Assembly (NCBI GenBank): GCA_022564545.1
Contig: JADFLG010000004.1
Location: forward strand, 1 to 52,841
DNA from: Chloroflexota bacterium
GTDB lineage: Bacteria; Chloroflexota; Dehalococcoidia; Lucifugimonadales; Lucifugimonadaceae
Length of the DNA: 52,841 nt
Reading direction: 5' to 3'
The translations under genes and the position numbers were made by a program. The notes below the pieces were generated by a model. The model was given only the letters and a program-made list of their open reading frames with translations. It was not told the DNA's origin and ran no database searches. How positions within the stretch are numbered: the first letter of the stretch is position 1; every line of letters starts with the position of its first letter. Below, one piece after another: positions 8,978 through 17,694 of the stretch.

Positions 8978-10957
8978 ATGCACCAATCTCATTACATTCG
9001 GACCGTCGGCCTGCTGGTATTTGCTGCTCTGGCAGCTGCCGTAATAGCGGCCTGTTCGACCGAGACGATTGTCGAACGAACGGTGATCGTCGAAATCGAA
9101 AGAGAAGTTCCCGGACCCGTACAGACGGTGATCGTCGAGAGGGCGATCAAAGGGGACGAGATCATCGTTGAACGAACGGTGATCGTCGAAAGACAAGTCG
9201 AAGTTATAGTCGACCGCACGGTCGTCGTGACAAAAGCGGGCATCCCGGTCACGGTCATCGTTGTGGCGACGCCAGTGCCTGAAGCGGAAACCTTCTTCGG
9301 CCTGCCACTTCCAGTTGTGCCCGAAAATGTCGGCACCGCGCCGGCACCGCAATCCGCTACGGGTTCCATCGTCGTCCGCGCACCGCTCGAGCTCCGCATC
9401 TCCGGTCTACCGGAAGAAGGTGGCGGCCTGGGCGTGAGCATAGTCGAAAAGTTTTTCACCACCGATAAAGGTGGAAACGCAGTAAACCTGCTTGCAGAAT
9501 CCTGGGTGCTTGCTGACGATCTCTCCTCGCTCACCATCAGCCTGCAGAAGGGCGTTCAATTCCACGGTGATTTCGGAGAGATGACGGCAGACGACGTCGT
9601 ATGGTCGTACAACCGTGGCAACCCCGGGACCAACCCGGTATCGGTCACTGACGGTGGGTCGAACTGGATCTCCTTCCTTGGCAACAACGAAGTAGTCGCA
9701 ATCGACTCTCACACCGTGAAATTCACGATCGCAACGTTCGACCCACGCTGGGCCACGTTTTTGCTTGGCCAGTCAGGCCTGAGCCTGGCAGTCAACAGCA
9801 AGGCGGCCTTCGATCAGATGGGCGAAGACTGGGCGCGCGAGAACCTGATCGGCACCGGGCCATTCAAGGTCGACAACTACTCTCGTGACGACATCCTGGA
9901 GCTCTCGGCAGTGGAAGGTCACTGGCGGATCACCCCGGATGTCAAGTTCTACACAGCACGGTCCATCCCGGACGAGGCGGTTGCAGAAGCCGCGCTGAAG
10001 ACCGGTGCAGTAGACATTTCGGAAGTTCCGCTTCGCAACATGACCGCGATGCAAAAAGCCGGATTCATCGTGATCGGTGCGGGGGCAGGAAGCTTCCACT
10101 CGATCTCGTTCTCAGGAAACTACTGGGAGAGTGAGCACTTCATCACCGGTGAACCCCTGCCTTCCGCCTTCGGCAACGGAACTTTCAACGATTCCCCGTG
10201 GATGGCTCGAAATGACGGCGAACATGAAGAGGAAATGGAGAACGCTCGACTCGTGCGAACGGCTCTCTCACTTGCGATCGACCGTGAGTTGATCTCGGAA
10301 GTCCTGTTTGCCGGCGCTGCGTGGCCGAACTACGTATACGGTGCCGACATCAACAACCCGAACTGGCAGGACAAGTGGGCGACTCCGTACGACCCGGTCC
10401 TTGCAGGTCAGTTGCTCGACCAGGCCGGATACCCGAAAAACGACAAAGGGATCCGGTTCGAAATGCCGTTCTTCATCAGGATCGGTCGGGGTGACGAGGA
10501 AATTGGCACTGCCGTCGTAGGCATGTGGCGAGAACTCGGCGTGGACATGCAGGAATGGAAGGCCCAGTACCAGACGTACAGGCCCAACCTCGTCGGTCGG
10601 ACGGCTGTCGCTCCGTGGATTCACTCCGCGGGTGCCGAAAGCCCCCAGGCTCCCTGGGACTGGCCGGTTATGGGTAACTCAGAGTGTTCCCGTGGTCGCG
10701 GTGGATTCAACATTGGTATCGAAATTCTCGAACTCTGTGAGTTCTTCGTCGCCATGAGCGCCGAGGGTGACATTGCCAAACGCATCGAGTTGCGGAACGC
10801 CAACGTTGAGTTCCTTGCGTTCTGGATGCCGGTCATTGGCACAGTCGCACGACCTAACGTGGCGCTTGCCAACCCGAACAAGCTTGAATCCTGGGACATG
10901 CCGCTGAACATTCGTGAAGCTGCAACGCACCATCCCGAGTTCATCAAACTCAAGTAA
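8978..10957 (+). CDS. ABC transporter substrate-binding lipoprotein 2, SBP_bac_5 family
   Basis: This 659-residue binding protein is a distant paralog of SBP 1. ATG 8978 is chosen because AAGGGG precedes it and a signal peptide ends in lipobox I-A-A-C at C26; the longer frame from 8867 starts inside the promoter repeat. After C26 comes a striking strand-repeat linker (VERTVIVE, QTVIVERAIKG, VERTVIVERQVEVIVDRT) to about residue 90. The SBP_bac_5 domain follows (LLAESWVLADDL, LQKGVQFHGDFG, TALSLAIDRELI). It is followed by a strong hairpin and then two permease genes. Substrate unknown. Confidence 0.88.
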   Translation: MHQSHYIRTVGLLVFAALAAAVIAACSTETIVERTVIVEIEREVPGPVQTVIVERAIKGDEIIVERTVIVERQVEVIVDRTVVVTKAGIPVTVIVVATPVPEAETFFGLPLPVVPENVGTAPAPQSATGSIVVRAPLELRISGLPEEGGGLGVSIVEKFFTTDKGGNAVNLLAESWVLADDLSSLTISLQKGVQFHGDFGEMTADDVVWSYNRGNPGTNPVSVTDGGSNWISFLGNNEVVAIDSHTVKFTIATFDPRWATFLLGQSGLSLAVNSKAAFDQMGEDWARENLIGTGPFKVDNYSRDDILELSAVEGHWRITPDVKFYTARSIPDEAVAEAALKTGAVDISEVPLRNMTAMQKAGFIVIGAGAGSFHSISFSGNYWESEHFITGEPLPSAFGNGTFNDSPWMARNDGEHEEEMENARLVRTALSLAIDRELISEVLFAGAAWPNYVYGADINNPNWQDKWATPYDPVLAGQLLDQAGYPKNDKGIRFEMPFFIRIGRGDEEIGTAVVGMWRELGVDMQEWKAQYQTYRPNLVGRTAVAPWIHSAGAESPQAPWDWPVMGNSECSRGRGGFNIGIEILELCEFFVAMSAEGDIAKRIELRNANVEFLAFWMPVIGTVARPNVALANPNKLESWDMPLNIREAATHHPEFIKLK

Positions 10958-10976
10958 GGTGTGAGTTCGAAATAAT

Positions 10977-11026
10977 CATGGAGTGCGGGGGCGCATTGAT
11001 TGCGCCCCCGCACTCCATGTTTTTGT
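10977..11026 (+). terminator. Strong intrinsic terminator or attenuator between SBP 2 and its permeases
   Basis: A perfect 19-bp stem (arms 10977-10995 and 11001-11019, GC-rich core GTGCGGGGGCGCA) with a 5-nt loop is followed by TTTTTG. It lies inside the SBP-permease gap, so partial termination would raise binding protein over permease. A separate promoter for the permeases is the alternative. Confidence 0.8.
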
Positions 11027-11064
11027 CTCTATCACTCTAGTCGGGGTAAACGGATTCCTGATCG

Positions 11065-12009
11065 ATGAGAAATTTCCTGGCACGCCGCCTGATGTTCTCC
11101 GCGCTGTCTATGATCGTCGCATCAATGGCGGTCTTCGGATTGGCCCACGCCAAGGAAGACCCGATCAACCTGTTCATACAGCCCGGTTACTTCATGGCCC
11201 CCGAAACACTTGCCGCCCTGAAGGCAAAATGGGGCCTCGATAAGCCGCTTGTCTTGCAGTACCTGACATGGGCCGGGAACATGTTGCGCGGCGACCTGGG
11301 CGACAGCGTCCAGCAAAGTCGGCCCGTCACCACAATCGTCGGAGAAAAATGGGGAGCGACCGCACAGCTCGCGATCGTTGCCTGGATATTCGGAACGATC
11401 ACGGGGATCCCACTCGGCATCCTCTCGGCACTGAAACGAGGATCGCCGACCGATTACTTCGCGCGCGGCTTCGCCCTGTTCGGGCAATCATTGCCCGCCT
11501 TCTGGGTGGGCCTGGTCGGCATCTGGATATTCGCCGTCTACCTGGGCTGGCTCCCTGTCTTCGGTCGTGGCGCCGGCCTGCCCTTCTTCGAACAGGCCAA
11601 GCACTACGTGCTGCCGGTGCTCGTGCTCGGTTGGGGACCGATGGCCGGGTACATGCGCATCACACGCTCGGCAATGCTCGAAGTACTTGATTCCGAATAC
11701 ATCAAGTTGGCCCGCGCAAAGGGCGTCTCTGAACGATCTGTCATCTGGAAGCACGCCCTGAGGAACGCCATCATTCAGCCACTCACCATCGCCACCCTAC
11801 TGCTCGCGGGCTTCATGGACGGTGCCGTACTTGTCGAGGTGATCTTTGCCTGGCCCGGTGTCGGACGCGTTGCGGTCGAAGCTGTCAACTCGAACGACTT
11901 CATGCTCATAACCGGCACAGTATTCATATTTACGGCGCTTTACCTCTTTATGAGCCTCGTTGCCGATCTCCTGTACACAGTCGTCGATCCAAGGATCCGC
12001 TACGCATGA
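11065..12009 (+). CDS. ABC transporter permease 2, DppB/OppB-like
   Basis: This 314-residue inner-membrane subunit goes with SBP 2. It has an N-terminal helix, a periplasmic segment including LDKPLVLQYL and GDLGDS, and then the BPD_transp_1 domain with the EAA loop LDSEYIKLARAKGV. The C-terminal DPRIRYA is typical of DppB. It is clearly paralogous to the permease at 5789-6706, sharing LDKPLV, LGILSALKRG-like and LARAKGV segments. It overlaps the next gene by ATGA (12006-12009). Confidence 0.9.
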   Translation: MRNFLARRLMFSALSMIVASMAVFGLAHAKEDPINLFIQPGYFMAPETLAALKAKWGLDKPLVLQYLTWAGNMLRGDLGDSVQQSRPVTTIVGEKWGATAQLAIVAWIFGTITGIPLGILSALKRGSPTDYFARGFALFGQSLPAFWVGLVGIWIFAVYLGWLPVFGRGAGLPFFEQAKHYVLPVLVLGWGPMAGYMRITRSAMLEVLDSEYIKLARAKGVSERSVIWKHALRNAIIQPLTIATLLLAGFMDGAVLVEVIFAWPGVGRVAVEAVNSNDFMLITGTVFIFTALYLFMSLVADLLYTVVDPRIRYA

Positions 12010-12953
12010 TCTCGCAATCCGAAAGCACGGATTCGACCACCGTCCCTGCCCGGTTCACACTGACAAGGATCCCCAGAGCATCCTGGCGGTTCATTCGTCG
12101 CTGGCCCGTTATTCCCGTGGTCATACTTTCCGTCCTTCTTATCTTTGCGGTATTCGCACCGCTGATCGCAACGAACGACCCGAACCACCAGAACCTGAGG
12201 AGAAGCCTGGCCCGGCCATTCTGGTACAACGAGTACTACGAGACCGACCCGCTCGGCCAGAAGCTGGAAAAACGCCACATCCTTGGGGCCGACAAGTTCG
12301 GTCGCGACGTTTTCAGCAGGGTTGTATTCGGCACGCGCGTGTCGCTTGCAGTCGCAATCGTCTCAATGGCAAGCGGCACGATACTGGGGGCATGGGCCGG
12401 CATCACCAGCGGGTTTTACGGTGGCCTTTTCGACGAGCTGATGACGCGGTTCGTCGACGTCTGGAACGCGCTGCCGTTCCTGTTAATCGCGTTGGTCGTT
12501 TCGATAACGGTCGGCCAGGGCGTAATGATCATGATGGTGCTTTTGATAATGCTCACCTGGGTCGGCCTCGTCAGAAACGTGCGCGCGGAGGTTCTGAGTT
12601 TGAAAACCCGCGACTACGTGCTGGCCGCCAGAGTAGCCGGCGCATCCGATATAAGACTCATGTACAAGCACATCCTGCCGGGTGTGTCCAACCTCCTGCT
12701 CGTGCTCGCAAGCCTCCGGGTCGGCGGCCTGATCCTCACAGAAGCTGCTCTCAGCTTCCTCGGGGTTGGCATCCCCTCGCGGATACCGTCCTGGGGACAA
12801 ATGATCAGCGACGGTCGCGACACCCTCGACGAGGCCTGGTGGATTTCGTTCTTCCCGGGCCTCGGAATCTTTTTGACTGTAATGTCGATGAACTTCCTCG
12901 GCGACTGGATTCGCGACCGGATGGACCCACGACTGCGCCAGTTGGCCGACTGA
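12006..12953 (+). CDS. ABC transporter permease 2, DppC/OppC-like
   Basis: This 315-residue partner permease starts with ATG 12006, coupled to the upstream gene by a 4-nt overlap. It contains an OppC_N helix (PVIPVVILSVLLIFAVFAPL), the LGADKFGRDVFSRVVFGTR segment and a BPD_transp_1 domain with the EAA loop LKTRDYVLAARVAGAS. The C-terminus DPRLRQLAD parallels the DPRLRQLE of the first DppC-like protein. No ATPase gene follows; a MITE-like repeat begins right at its stop. Confidence 0.9.
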   Translation: MISQSESTDSTTVPARFTLTRIPRASWRFIRRWPVIPVVILSVLLIFAVFAPLIATNDPNHQNLRRSLARPFWYNEYYETDPLGQKLEKRHILGADKFGRDVFSRVVFGTRVSLAVAIVSMASGTILGAWAGITSGFYGGLFDELMTRFVDVWNALPFLLIALVVSITVGQGVMIMMVLLIMLTWVGLVRNVRAEVLSLKTRDYVLAARVAGASDIRLMYKHILPGVSNLLLVLASLRVGGLILTEAALSFLGVGIPSRIPSWGQMISDGRDTLDEAWWISFFPGLGIFLTVMSMNFLGDWIRDRMDPRLRQLAD

Positions 12954-13103
12954 GAAACTGTCTCATGAACTCCCTCTCCGCGGGAGAGGGTTGGGGTGAA
13001 GAGGAGTGGTGCTGAGTGGCCAAGCCTCCTTCGACAATCTCAACTCTGTCGCCGACGGCATTCTCCCTCAACCTGTGCTCCTCCCGAGGGAGAAGGAACT
13101 GCC
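12954..13103. repeat. Dispersed palindromic/MITE-like repeat copy
   Basis: It starts with the family terminus GAAACTGTCTCAT, then the CTCCCTCTCCGCGGGAGAGGG palindrome split around its centre and GTTGGGGTGA. An inverted, diverged half ends in CCTCCCGAGGGAGAAGGAA. It fills the gap between the importer operon and the amidohydrolase. Confidence 0.65.
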
Positions 13104-13194
13104 CACGCATGCTCGTCGGGTCCGCATCTGGGACCCGCTCAACATGATTACCCTCAAACAAACCGCCCGACATCAGAAAAAGGAGTAACGACCA

Positions 13195-14364
13195 ATGCCA
13201 GGCTACGATCTGCTCATCAAGGGCGGCCACGTTATCGACGCGGCAAACAACGTTGACGGCGTGATGGACGTTGCCGTCGCGGGCCGTGTTGTCGCCGCGG
13301 TCGAACCAGACATCCCCCAATCAGAGGCCCGTCGCGTCGTCGATGCATCCGGCCTCTACGTCACCCCCGGCCTCGTCGACATTCATGCCCATGCGACCGG
13401 GTTTTCCGGAGCGATGTTCCCCGAGGAAATGTGTTTCCCGTACGGCGTAACGACCATGGTCGATTGCGGAGGTTCGGGCTGGAGGACGTTCGACCAGTTC
13501 AACAACGATGTGATCATGAAGACACAGGTGCGGGTGTTCGCACTCCTCAACATCGTCGGCCAGGGCATGGAAGGCGATGTCGAGCAGAACATCGACGACA
13601 TGGACGCGGAAGCCACCGCCGCCAAAATCAGGCAAAGGTCGGACATTCTAGTTGGCGTAAAAGTTGCCCACTACCAGGGTCGTGGGTGGGAGTCGGTCGA
13701 CCGGGGAGTCGAAGCAGCACGACTGTCGGATTCGTTCTGTCTTGTCGACCAGAACGCAAAGACAACACGCCCGTTCGACGAGATGCTAAAACGCCTCCGG
13801 CCCGGCGACGGGGTGACTCACTGCTTCGGCTACGGCAAGCCAATGATCGGCAACGACGGCATGGTCAAGCCGCACTACATCGAAGCCCGCGCACGCGGCG
13901 TCAAGTTCGATGTCGGCCACGGCAATAACAGCTTCTCGTTCTCAATGGCCGTTCCCGCTATCGAGCAGGGCTTCCCGCCCGACACGATTTCGACCGATAT
14001 GCACCGCATGAGCCTGCACACATCGCGGGCGACCATGACCGAAGTCATGAGCAAGTTCCTGGCCATAGGCATGCCGATGGCCGAGGTAGTGGCACGCTCG
14101 ACCTGGGAGCCGGCAAAATGGATCAATCACACCGAACTGGGAACGCTCACTCCCGGCGCGCCCGCCGATATCACGGTGCTCGAGTTCCAGGACCGGCCCA
14201 GCGGACTTTCAGACTCCGGCCCCACCGGCTACCGCATCATGAAGGCCGAGGGCAGGCTGATCAACCAGTTGACCATCAAAGACGGAACGGTGCGTTTCGA
14301 CTATGACGGACTTTCAAAAGACGACTGGGCCGAAACCCCAACAACCGACCTGGATATTCCGTAA
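13195..14364 (+). CDS. Amidohydrolase/deacetylase-type metallohydrolase (dihydroorotase/D-aminoacylase-like)
   Basis: This 389-residue amidohydrolase-superfamily protein has an N-terminal beta-sandwich start (MPGYDLLIKGGHVID) and the HxH metal motif DIHAHA (H64, H66). K156 (GVKVAHY) fits the carboxylated bridging lysine, further histidines are H209 and H242, and D268 (STDMH) fits the catalytic Asp. A C-terminal ADITVLE strand closes the sandwich. ATG 13195 follows AAAAAGGAG. It probably hydrolyses an N-acyl or cyclic amide; the substrate is not identifiable. The position where related enzymes carry another His ligand reads LVDQN (D185), noted as odd. Confidence 0.8.
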   Translation: MPGYDLLIKGGHVIDAANNVDGVMDVAVAGRVVAAVEPDIPQSEARRVVDASGLYVTPGLVDIHAHATGFSGAMFPEEMCFPYGVTTMVDCGGSGWRTFDQFNNDVIMKTQVRVFALLNIVGQGMEGDVEQNIDDMDAEATAAKIRQRSDILVGVKVAHYQGRGWESVDRGVEAARLSDSFCLVDQNAKTTRPFDEMLKRLRPGDGVTHCFGYGKPMIGNDGMVKPHYIEARARGVKFDVGHGNNSFSFSMAVPAIEQGFPPDTISTDMHRMSLHTSRATMTEVMSKFLAIGMPMAEVVARSTWEPAKWINHTELGTLTPGAPADITVLEFQDRPSGLSDSGPTGYRIMKAEGRLINQLTIKDGTVRFDYDGLSKDDWAETPTTDLDIP

Positions 14365-14635
14365 AGCCCCGGGTGGCAATCAACATGTGGAGGCAGAATT
14401 ATCCCTCCGTCCTGGGAGGGAGTTAGATGTACTGCCCACGGACGTTGTTTACAGTTTGCAGGGAAGCGAGTGGCAGCAGCGCGCGTCCGTTTGTCATTGC
14501 GAGGAGTTCGACGACGTGGCAATCCTCCAAAGCGCGGTAGGGACATCTCAATCCTCGGCAAGGGCAGTGCTGGCAGGCTCGGTATGTCATCCTGACTTGG
14601 ATACCGATTGCCACGTCGTCGAACTCCTCGCAATG
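14365..14635. other. Intergenic region of nested repeats before the IS256-like element
   Basis: It has no gene. It contains a fragment of the CTCCC/GGGAG palindromic repeat (about 14398-14436), one 81-nt arm of a second repeat (14444-14524), an 81-nt spacer, and the first 30 nt of the opposite arm (14606-14635). Confidence 0.6.
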
Positions 14636-15716
14636 GGCTTAATACTCAATTAAGTGTGATTTTGCAGACTCGTCTTCAGTTTGGCACAAACGTAAGATGT
14701 GACTGCGATCCATAAACCAGTTTAAGGATGAAGGTGTCATGTCCCCCAAAAACACTGTCCGCAGTGTGGGGCTATGGCTCTACGGAACGGCCACTATGTG
14801 AGCGGTCGCCAACGGTGGTTCTGTCGCACTTGTAGACACTCGTTTAGTTGGCGCGATCCAGCAGCACGTCGCAGACGGGAGAGGGCATGGTTTCGGCGGT
14901 GGATGGTGGAAGGGTATTCGGTCCGCCAACTGGTGCAGCAAAGCGGGCACAGCCGACCCTGGTTGCACCGCCTGATCGGCAGCTTCCTCGCCGATGCACC
15001 CCCAACACCGACCCTGGATCCTCAGACCGCCCGATACCTCCTCTTCGACGGGACATTCTTTCACCGACCTAACAGCATCGTCGTCCTGATGGACGGCCAG
15101 ACTCGCACACTGGTGCGAGGGCAGTTCGGCGTCCGCGAGAACTCCCCACCGGAGCTGCGTGCGTTCTTCAAACCGATGATCAGTGAGGGCTTGCGCCCTC
15201 GTAGTTTCACTGTGGACGGCAACCCGCAGGTGATCAAGGTTCTCAAAGCCCTCTGGCCGGATACGGTCATCCAGCGCTGCCTGGTTCATATTCAGCGGCA
15301 GGGCTTGAACTGGTGCAGGAGATTCCCGAAAACGGCCTATGGCCGCCAGTTGCGACAGATCTTCCGCAAGGTCATCGGAATCACTACTGCTGCAGATCGA
15401 GATGCATTTATCAACCTCGTCGACGATTGGGAAGATCGGTACGGTGCCGAGATAGCAGATCGTAAAGAAACCGGTCGGGTTTTCAGCGACATAAAACGTG
15501 CCCGCAGCATGCTTCTACGTGCTCTGCCCGACATGTTTCACTACATCAACGACTCCAACATCCCGACCACTACAAACGGGCTGGAAGGGTACTTCTCTCG
15601 CCTGAAGACCCGCTACCGTCAGCACCGAGGTCTAAGCCCCCACAGGAGGTCGAATTACTTCGCCTGGTACTTCCACTTTGCACCCAGGTAAATCACACTT
15701 AATTGAGTATTAAGCC
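14636..15716 (+). mobile_element. IS256-like insertion sequence, about 1081 bp
   Basis: Terminal inverted repeats of about 27 bp (GGCTTAATACTCAATTAAGT.. at the left, its complement ending ..GAGTATTAAGCC at the right) flank one transposase gene. A direct repeat CGCAATG (14629-14635 and 15717-15723) is the probable target duplication. The insertion site is inside one arm of a dispersed repeat. Confidence 0.85.
14728..15691 (+). pseudogene. IS256-like transposase, Zn-ribbon variant, with probable N-terminal frameshift
   Basis: The main frame (from ATG 14774, 305 residues) has the catalytic residues D92 (LLFDGTFFH), D148 (FTVDGN) and E271 (TTNGLEGYFSRLK), with the RCLVHIQR block typical of the mutator/IS256 group. 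Upstream in the same frame the codons read HCPQCG, the first half of a zinc ribbon completed by CRTC (C17, C20). No start codon precedes it in that frame. ATG 14728 would supply MKVSCP, but in another frame; removing one C from the C5 run at 14743-14747 joins the two. Either a real one-base insertion, a sequencing error, or frameshifting is involved. Confidence 0.75.
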
Positions 15717-15867
15717 CGCAATGACAAAGGGACGCGCGCTGGTGCCACTTGCTTCCCTGCAATCTGTAAACAACCTCTATGGGAAGTACGGCTGCGGACT
15801 CCTGGCAATGACGGCAATCTACGGGGTCCCCGTGCACCTGCCAGCGCTGTCTCAGCTCCGGCCCGCC

Positions 15868-17274
15868 CTAAAGGTCCTTTACCTCGGCCAGGATCTTCTC
15901 GACCGAGTCCTTCGCGTCGCCGAACAGCATCATCGTCCTGTCGAGGAAGAAAAGCTCGTTCTGGACACCCGCGAACCCCGTCGACATCGACCGCTTCATC
16001 ACGATCACCGACGCTGCCTGGTCGACGTTCAGTATCGGCATTCCGTAGATCGGGCTCGACTTGTCTGTGCGTGCAGCCGGGTTGGTGACATCGTTCGCAC
16101 CGATCACAACGGCAACGTCGGTCCGTTGAAATTCGGAGTTGATCTGATCGAGGTCTTTCAACTCGTCATATGGCACATTTGCCTCGGCGAGCAGCACGTT
16201 CATGTGGCCCGGCATTCGGCCCGCTACCGGGTGAATGGCGTAACGCACGCTGATCCCGCGGTCTTTCAGCAGGTCGGCCAGCTCACGGACCTGGTGCTGT
16301 GCCTGGGCGACAGCGAGGCCATAGCCCGGCACAAAGATCACCGACTGGGCGTATCCCAGGATGGTTGCCGCGTCCTCGGCCTGAATCGAGCGGACAGGAC
16401 GGTCGTCGTCGCCGCCACCACCGACTCCGGTACTGTCCTCAACACCGAACCCGCCGAGCATCACATTTACCAGGGACCGGTTCATGGCCTTCGTCATAAT
16501 CCTTGTCAGGATCAGTCCGGAAGCACCCACAAGTGAGCCGGCGATGATCAAGATGGTATTGCCAAGGGCGAACCCGGTTGCTGCCCCGGCGATGCCTGAA
16601 TAGGAGTTCAGCAGGGCAATGACCACCGGCATATCGGCACCGCCAATCGGGACCACCACAAGAATTCCGAGGGCCAACGCTATTCCGGCGGCAATCAGGA
16701 ACGGCGTGAGAGATGGGTCGGTCACAAGCCATACGGTCGAAGCAACCAACCCGATAAGAAGCGCGACGTTGATCACGTTGCGGATCGGGATCAGCAATGG
16801 TCGCGATGGAATGAATCCCTGGAGTTTCCCGAATGCGATGAAGCTCCCCGTGAGTGTCACGCTGCCGATGATGACGGAGGCCATGATCGTGATCGAGACG
16901 TTCTCGGCGATATCGACTTTCGTGTCGATCAGGTGAATCAGCTCGGCAGCCGCGACTACGGCCGATGCGGCCCCACCGAAACCGTTGAAGATCGCCACGA
17001 GCTGCGGCATCGATGTCATCTGGACTTTTCGGGCCGAGTAAGCGCCTATGCCCGAACCAACGATGACCCCGCCGAGGATCCATTCCCAGGACGCTATGTC
17101 GTTGCCAATCACGGTTGCCAGGACTGCCACCAGCATGGCGAGTGCCGACAGGCGGTTGCCGTTACGGGCAGTGGCTGGCGAGCCCAGTTTCTTGAGGCCG
17201 AGGATGAAAAGTATCGCGGCGACGATGTAAGCCGCATTAGTGAAGTCGATGTTGAACAGTGCTTCAGTGGTCAT
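15868..17274 (-). CDS. pntB: NAD(P) transhydrogenase subunit beta (PntB)
   Basis: This 468-residue proton-translocating transhydrogenase beta subunit is mostly membrane-embedded (domain II, about residues 1-270, many Gly/Ala-rich helices). It ends in the NADP(H)-binding domain III (PGYGLAVAQAQHQV, about 305-318; GANDVTNPAA; MPILNVD). It exchanges hydride between NADH and NADP+ while moving protons across the inner membrane. ATG 17274 overlaps the pntAB stop by 4 nt. It is last of three genes. NADPH from this complex would complement the pentose phosphate genes further on. Length is normal. Confidence 0.95.
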   Translation of the reverse strand: MTTEALFNIDFTNAAYIVAAILFILGLKKLGSPATARNGNRLSALAMLVAVLATVIGNDIASWEWILGGVIVGSGIGAYSARKVQMTSMPQLVAIFNGFGGAASAVVAAAELIHLIDTKVDIAENVSITIMASVIIGSVTLTGSFIAFGKLQGFIPSRPLLIPIRNVINVALLIGLVASTVWLVTDPSLTPFLIAAGIALALGILVVVPIGGADMPVVIALLNSYSGIAGAATGFALGNTILIIAGSLVGASGLILTRIMTKAMNRSLVNVMLGGFGVEDSTGVGGGGDDDRPVRSIQAEDAATILGYAQSVIFVPGYGLAVAQAQHQVRELADLLKDRGISVRYAIHPVAGRMPGHMNVLLAEANVPYDELKDLDQINSEFQRTDVAVVIGANDVTNPAARTDKSSPIYGMPILNVDQAASVIVMKRSMSTGFAGVQNELFFLDRTMMLFGDAKDSVEKILAEVKDL

Positions 17275-17573
17275 GACTTGCGCTCGTCACTTCGCCTGAA
17301 CATTTTCAACATCCGGTCGGTGACCATGAACCCGCCGATCACGTTGATCATGGCGAGCCCAACTGCGATGGCCCCGAGGACCTGGCCCAGCAGCCCGTCG
17401 GCCTGCCCGGCCACCAGCAGCGCCCCTACGATGACGATGCCCGATATGGCGTTCGAGCCTGACATTAGCGGGGTGTGCAGCGTCGGCGGCACCTTGGTGA
17501 TCACCTCGTACCCGACGAAAATAGCGAGCGTGAACACGGTTAGCGCAATAATCAGCGCTTCGGCGTCAAACAT
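17271..17573 (-). CDS. pntAB: NAD(P) transhydrogenase subunit alpha part 2 (membrane domain, PntAB)
   Basis: This 100-residue protein corresponds to the C-terminal membrane part of PntA, encoded separately as in Rhodospirillum rubrum-type three-subunit enzymes. Three hydrophobic helices are visible (LIIALTVFTLAIFVGYEVI; AISGIVIVGALLVAG; VLGAIAVGLAMINVIGG). The motif KVPPTLHTPLMSGSNAISG is diagnostic of the family. A GGAG-containing site precedes ATG 17573. It overlaps pntB by 4 nt. Confidence 0.93.
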   Translation of the reverse strand: MFDAEALIIALTVFTLAIFVGYEVITKVPPTLHTPLMSGSNAISGIVIVGALLVAGQADGLLGQVLGAIAVGLAMINVIGGFMVTDRMLKMFRRSDERKS

Positions 17574-17694
17574 TTACCAGCGGCTCCCTTGTATGGTCCG
17601 GTGCCCTTGCCCGGTGCCTTTGCCCGGTCCGGCACCCTTGCGTTCCGCAGCAACTTCTGGGTCTGACCAGTCGTGGAATGGCAATACCAATTCG
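17574..17694. other. Spacer between pntAA and pntAB with short degenerate repeats
   Basis: On the minus strand this 121-bp gap carries tandem GGGCAAGGGCACCGGACC-like units of about 13-18 nt. It is non-coding, and its proline/glycine-like codon content suggests it may once have linked the two alpha parts. That is speculative. Confidence 0.35.

Larger units (their letters stand above)
14444..15774. repeat. Inverted pair of an 81-nt dispersed repeat, right arm split by IS256-like element
   Basis: Arm 1 (14444-14524) runs from GTTGTTTACAGTTTGCAGGG to GACGTGGCAATC. Its near reverse complement occurs as 14606-14635 plus 15724-15774. Removing the IS and one target duplicate restores a roughly 243-bp hairpin-capable element with 81-nt arms. 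Solo partial copies occur at 1561-1596 and 50690-50726. Confidence 0.75.

Noticed and set aside
11960-13015. Long open frame overlapping the DppC-like permease (351 residues)
   Set aside because: It is an Arg/Pro/Gly-rich shadow of the permease at 12006-12953, which has clear family motifs.
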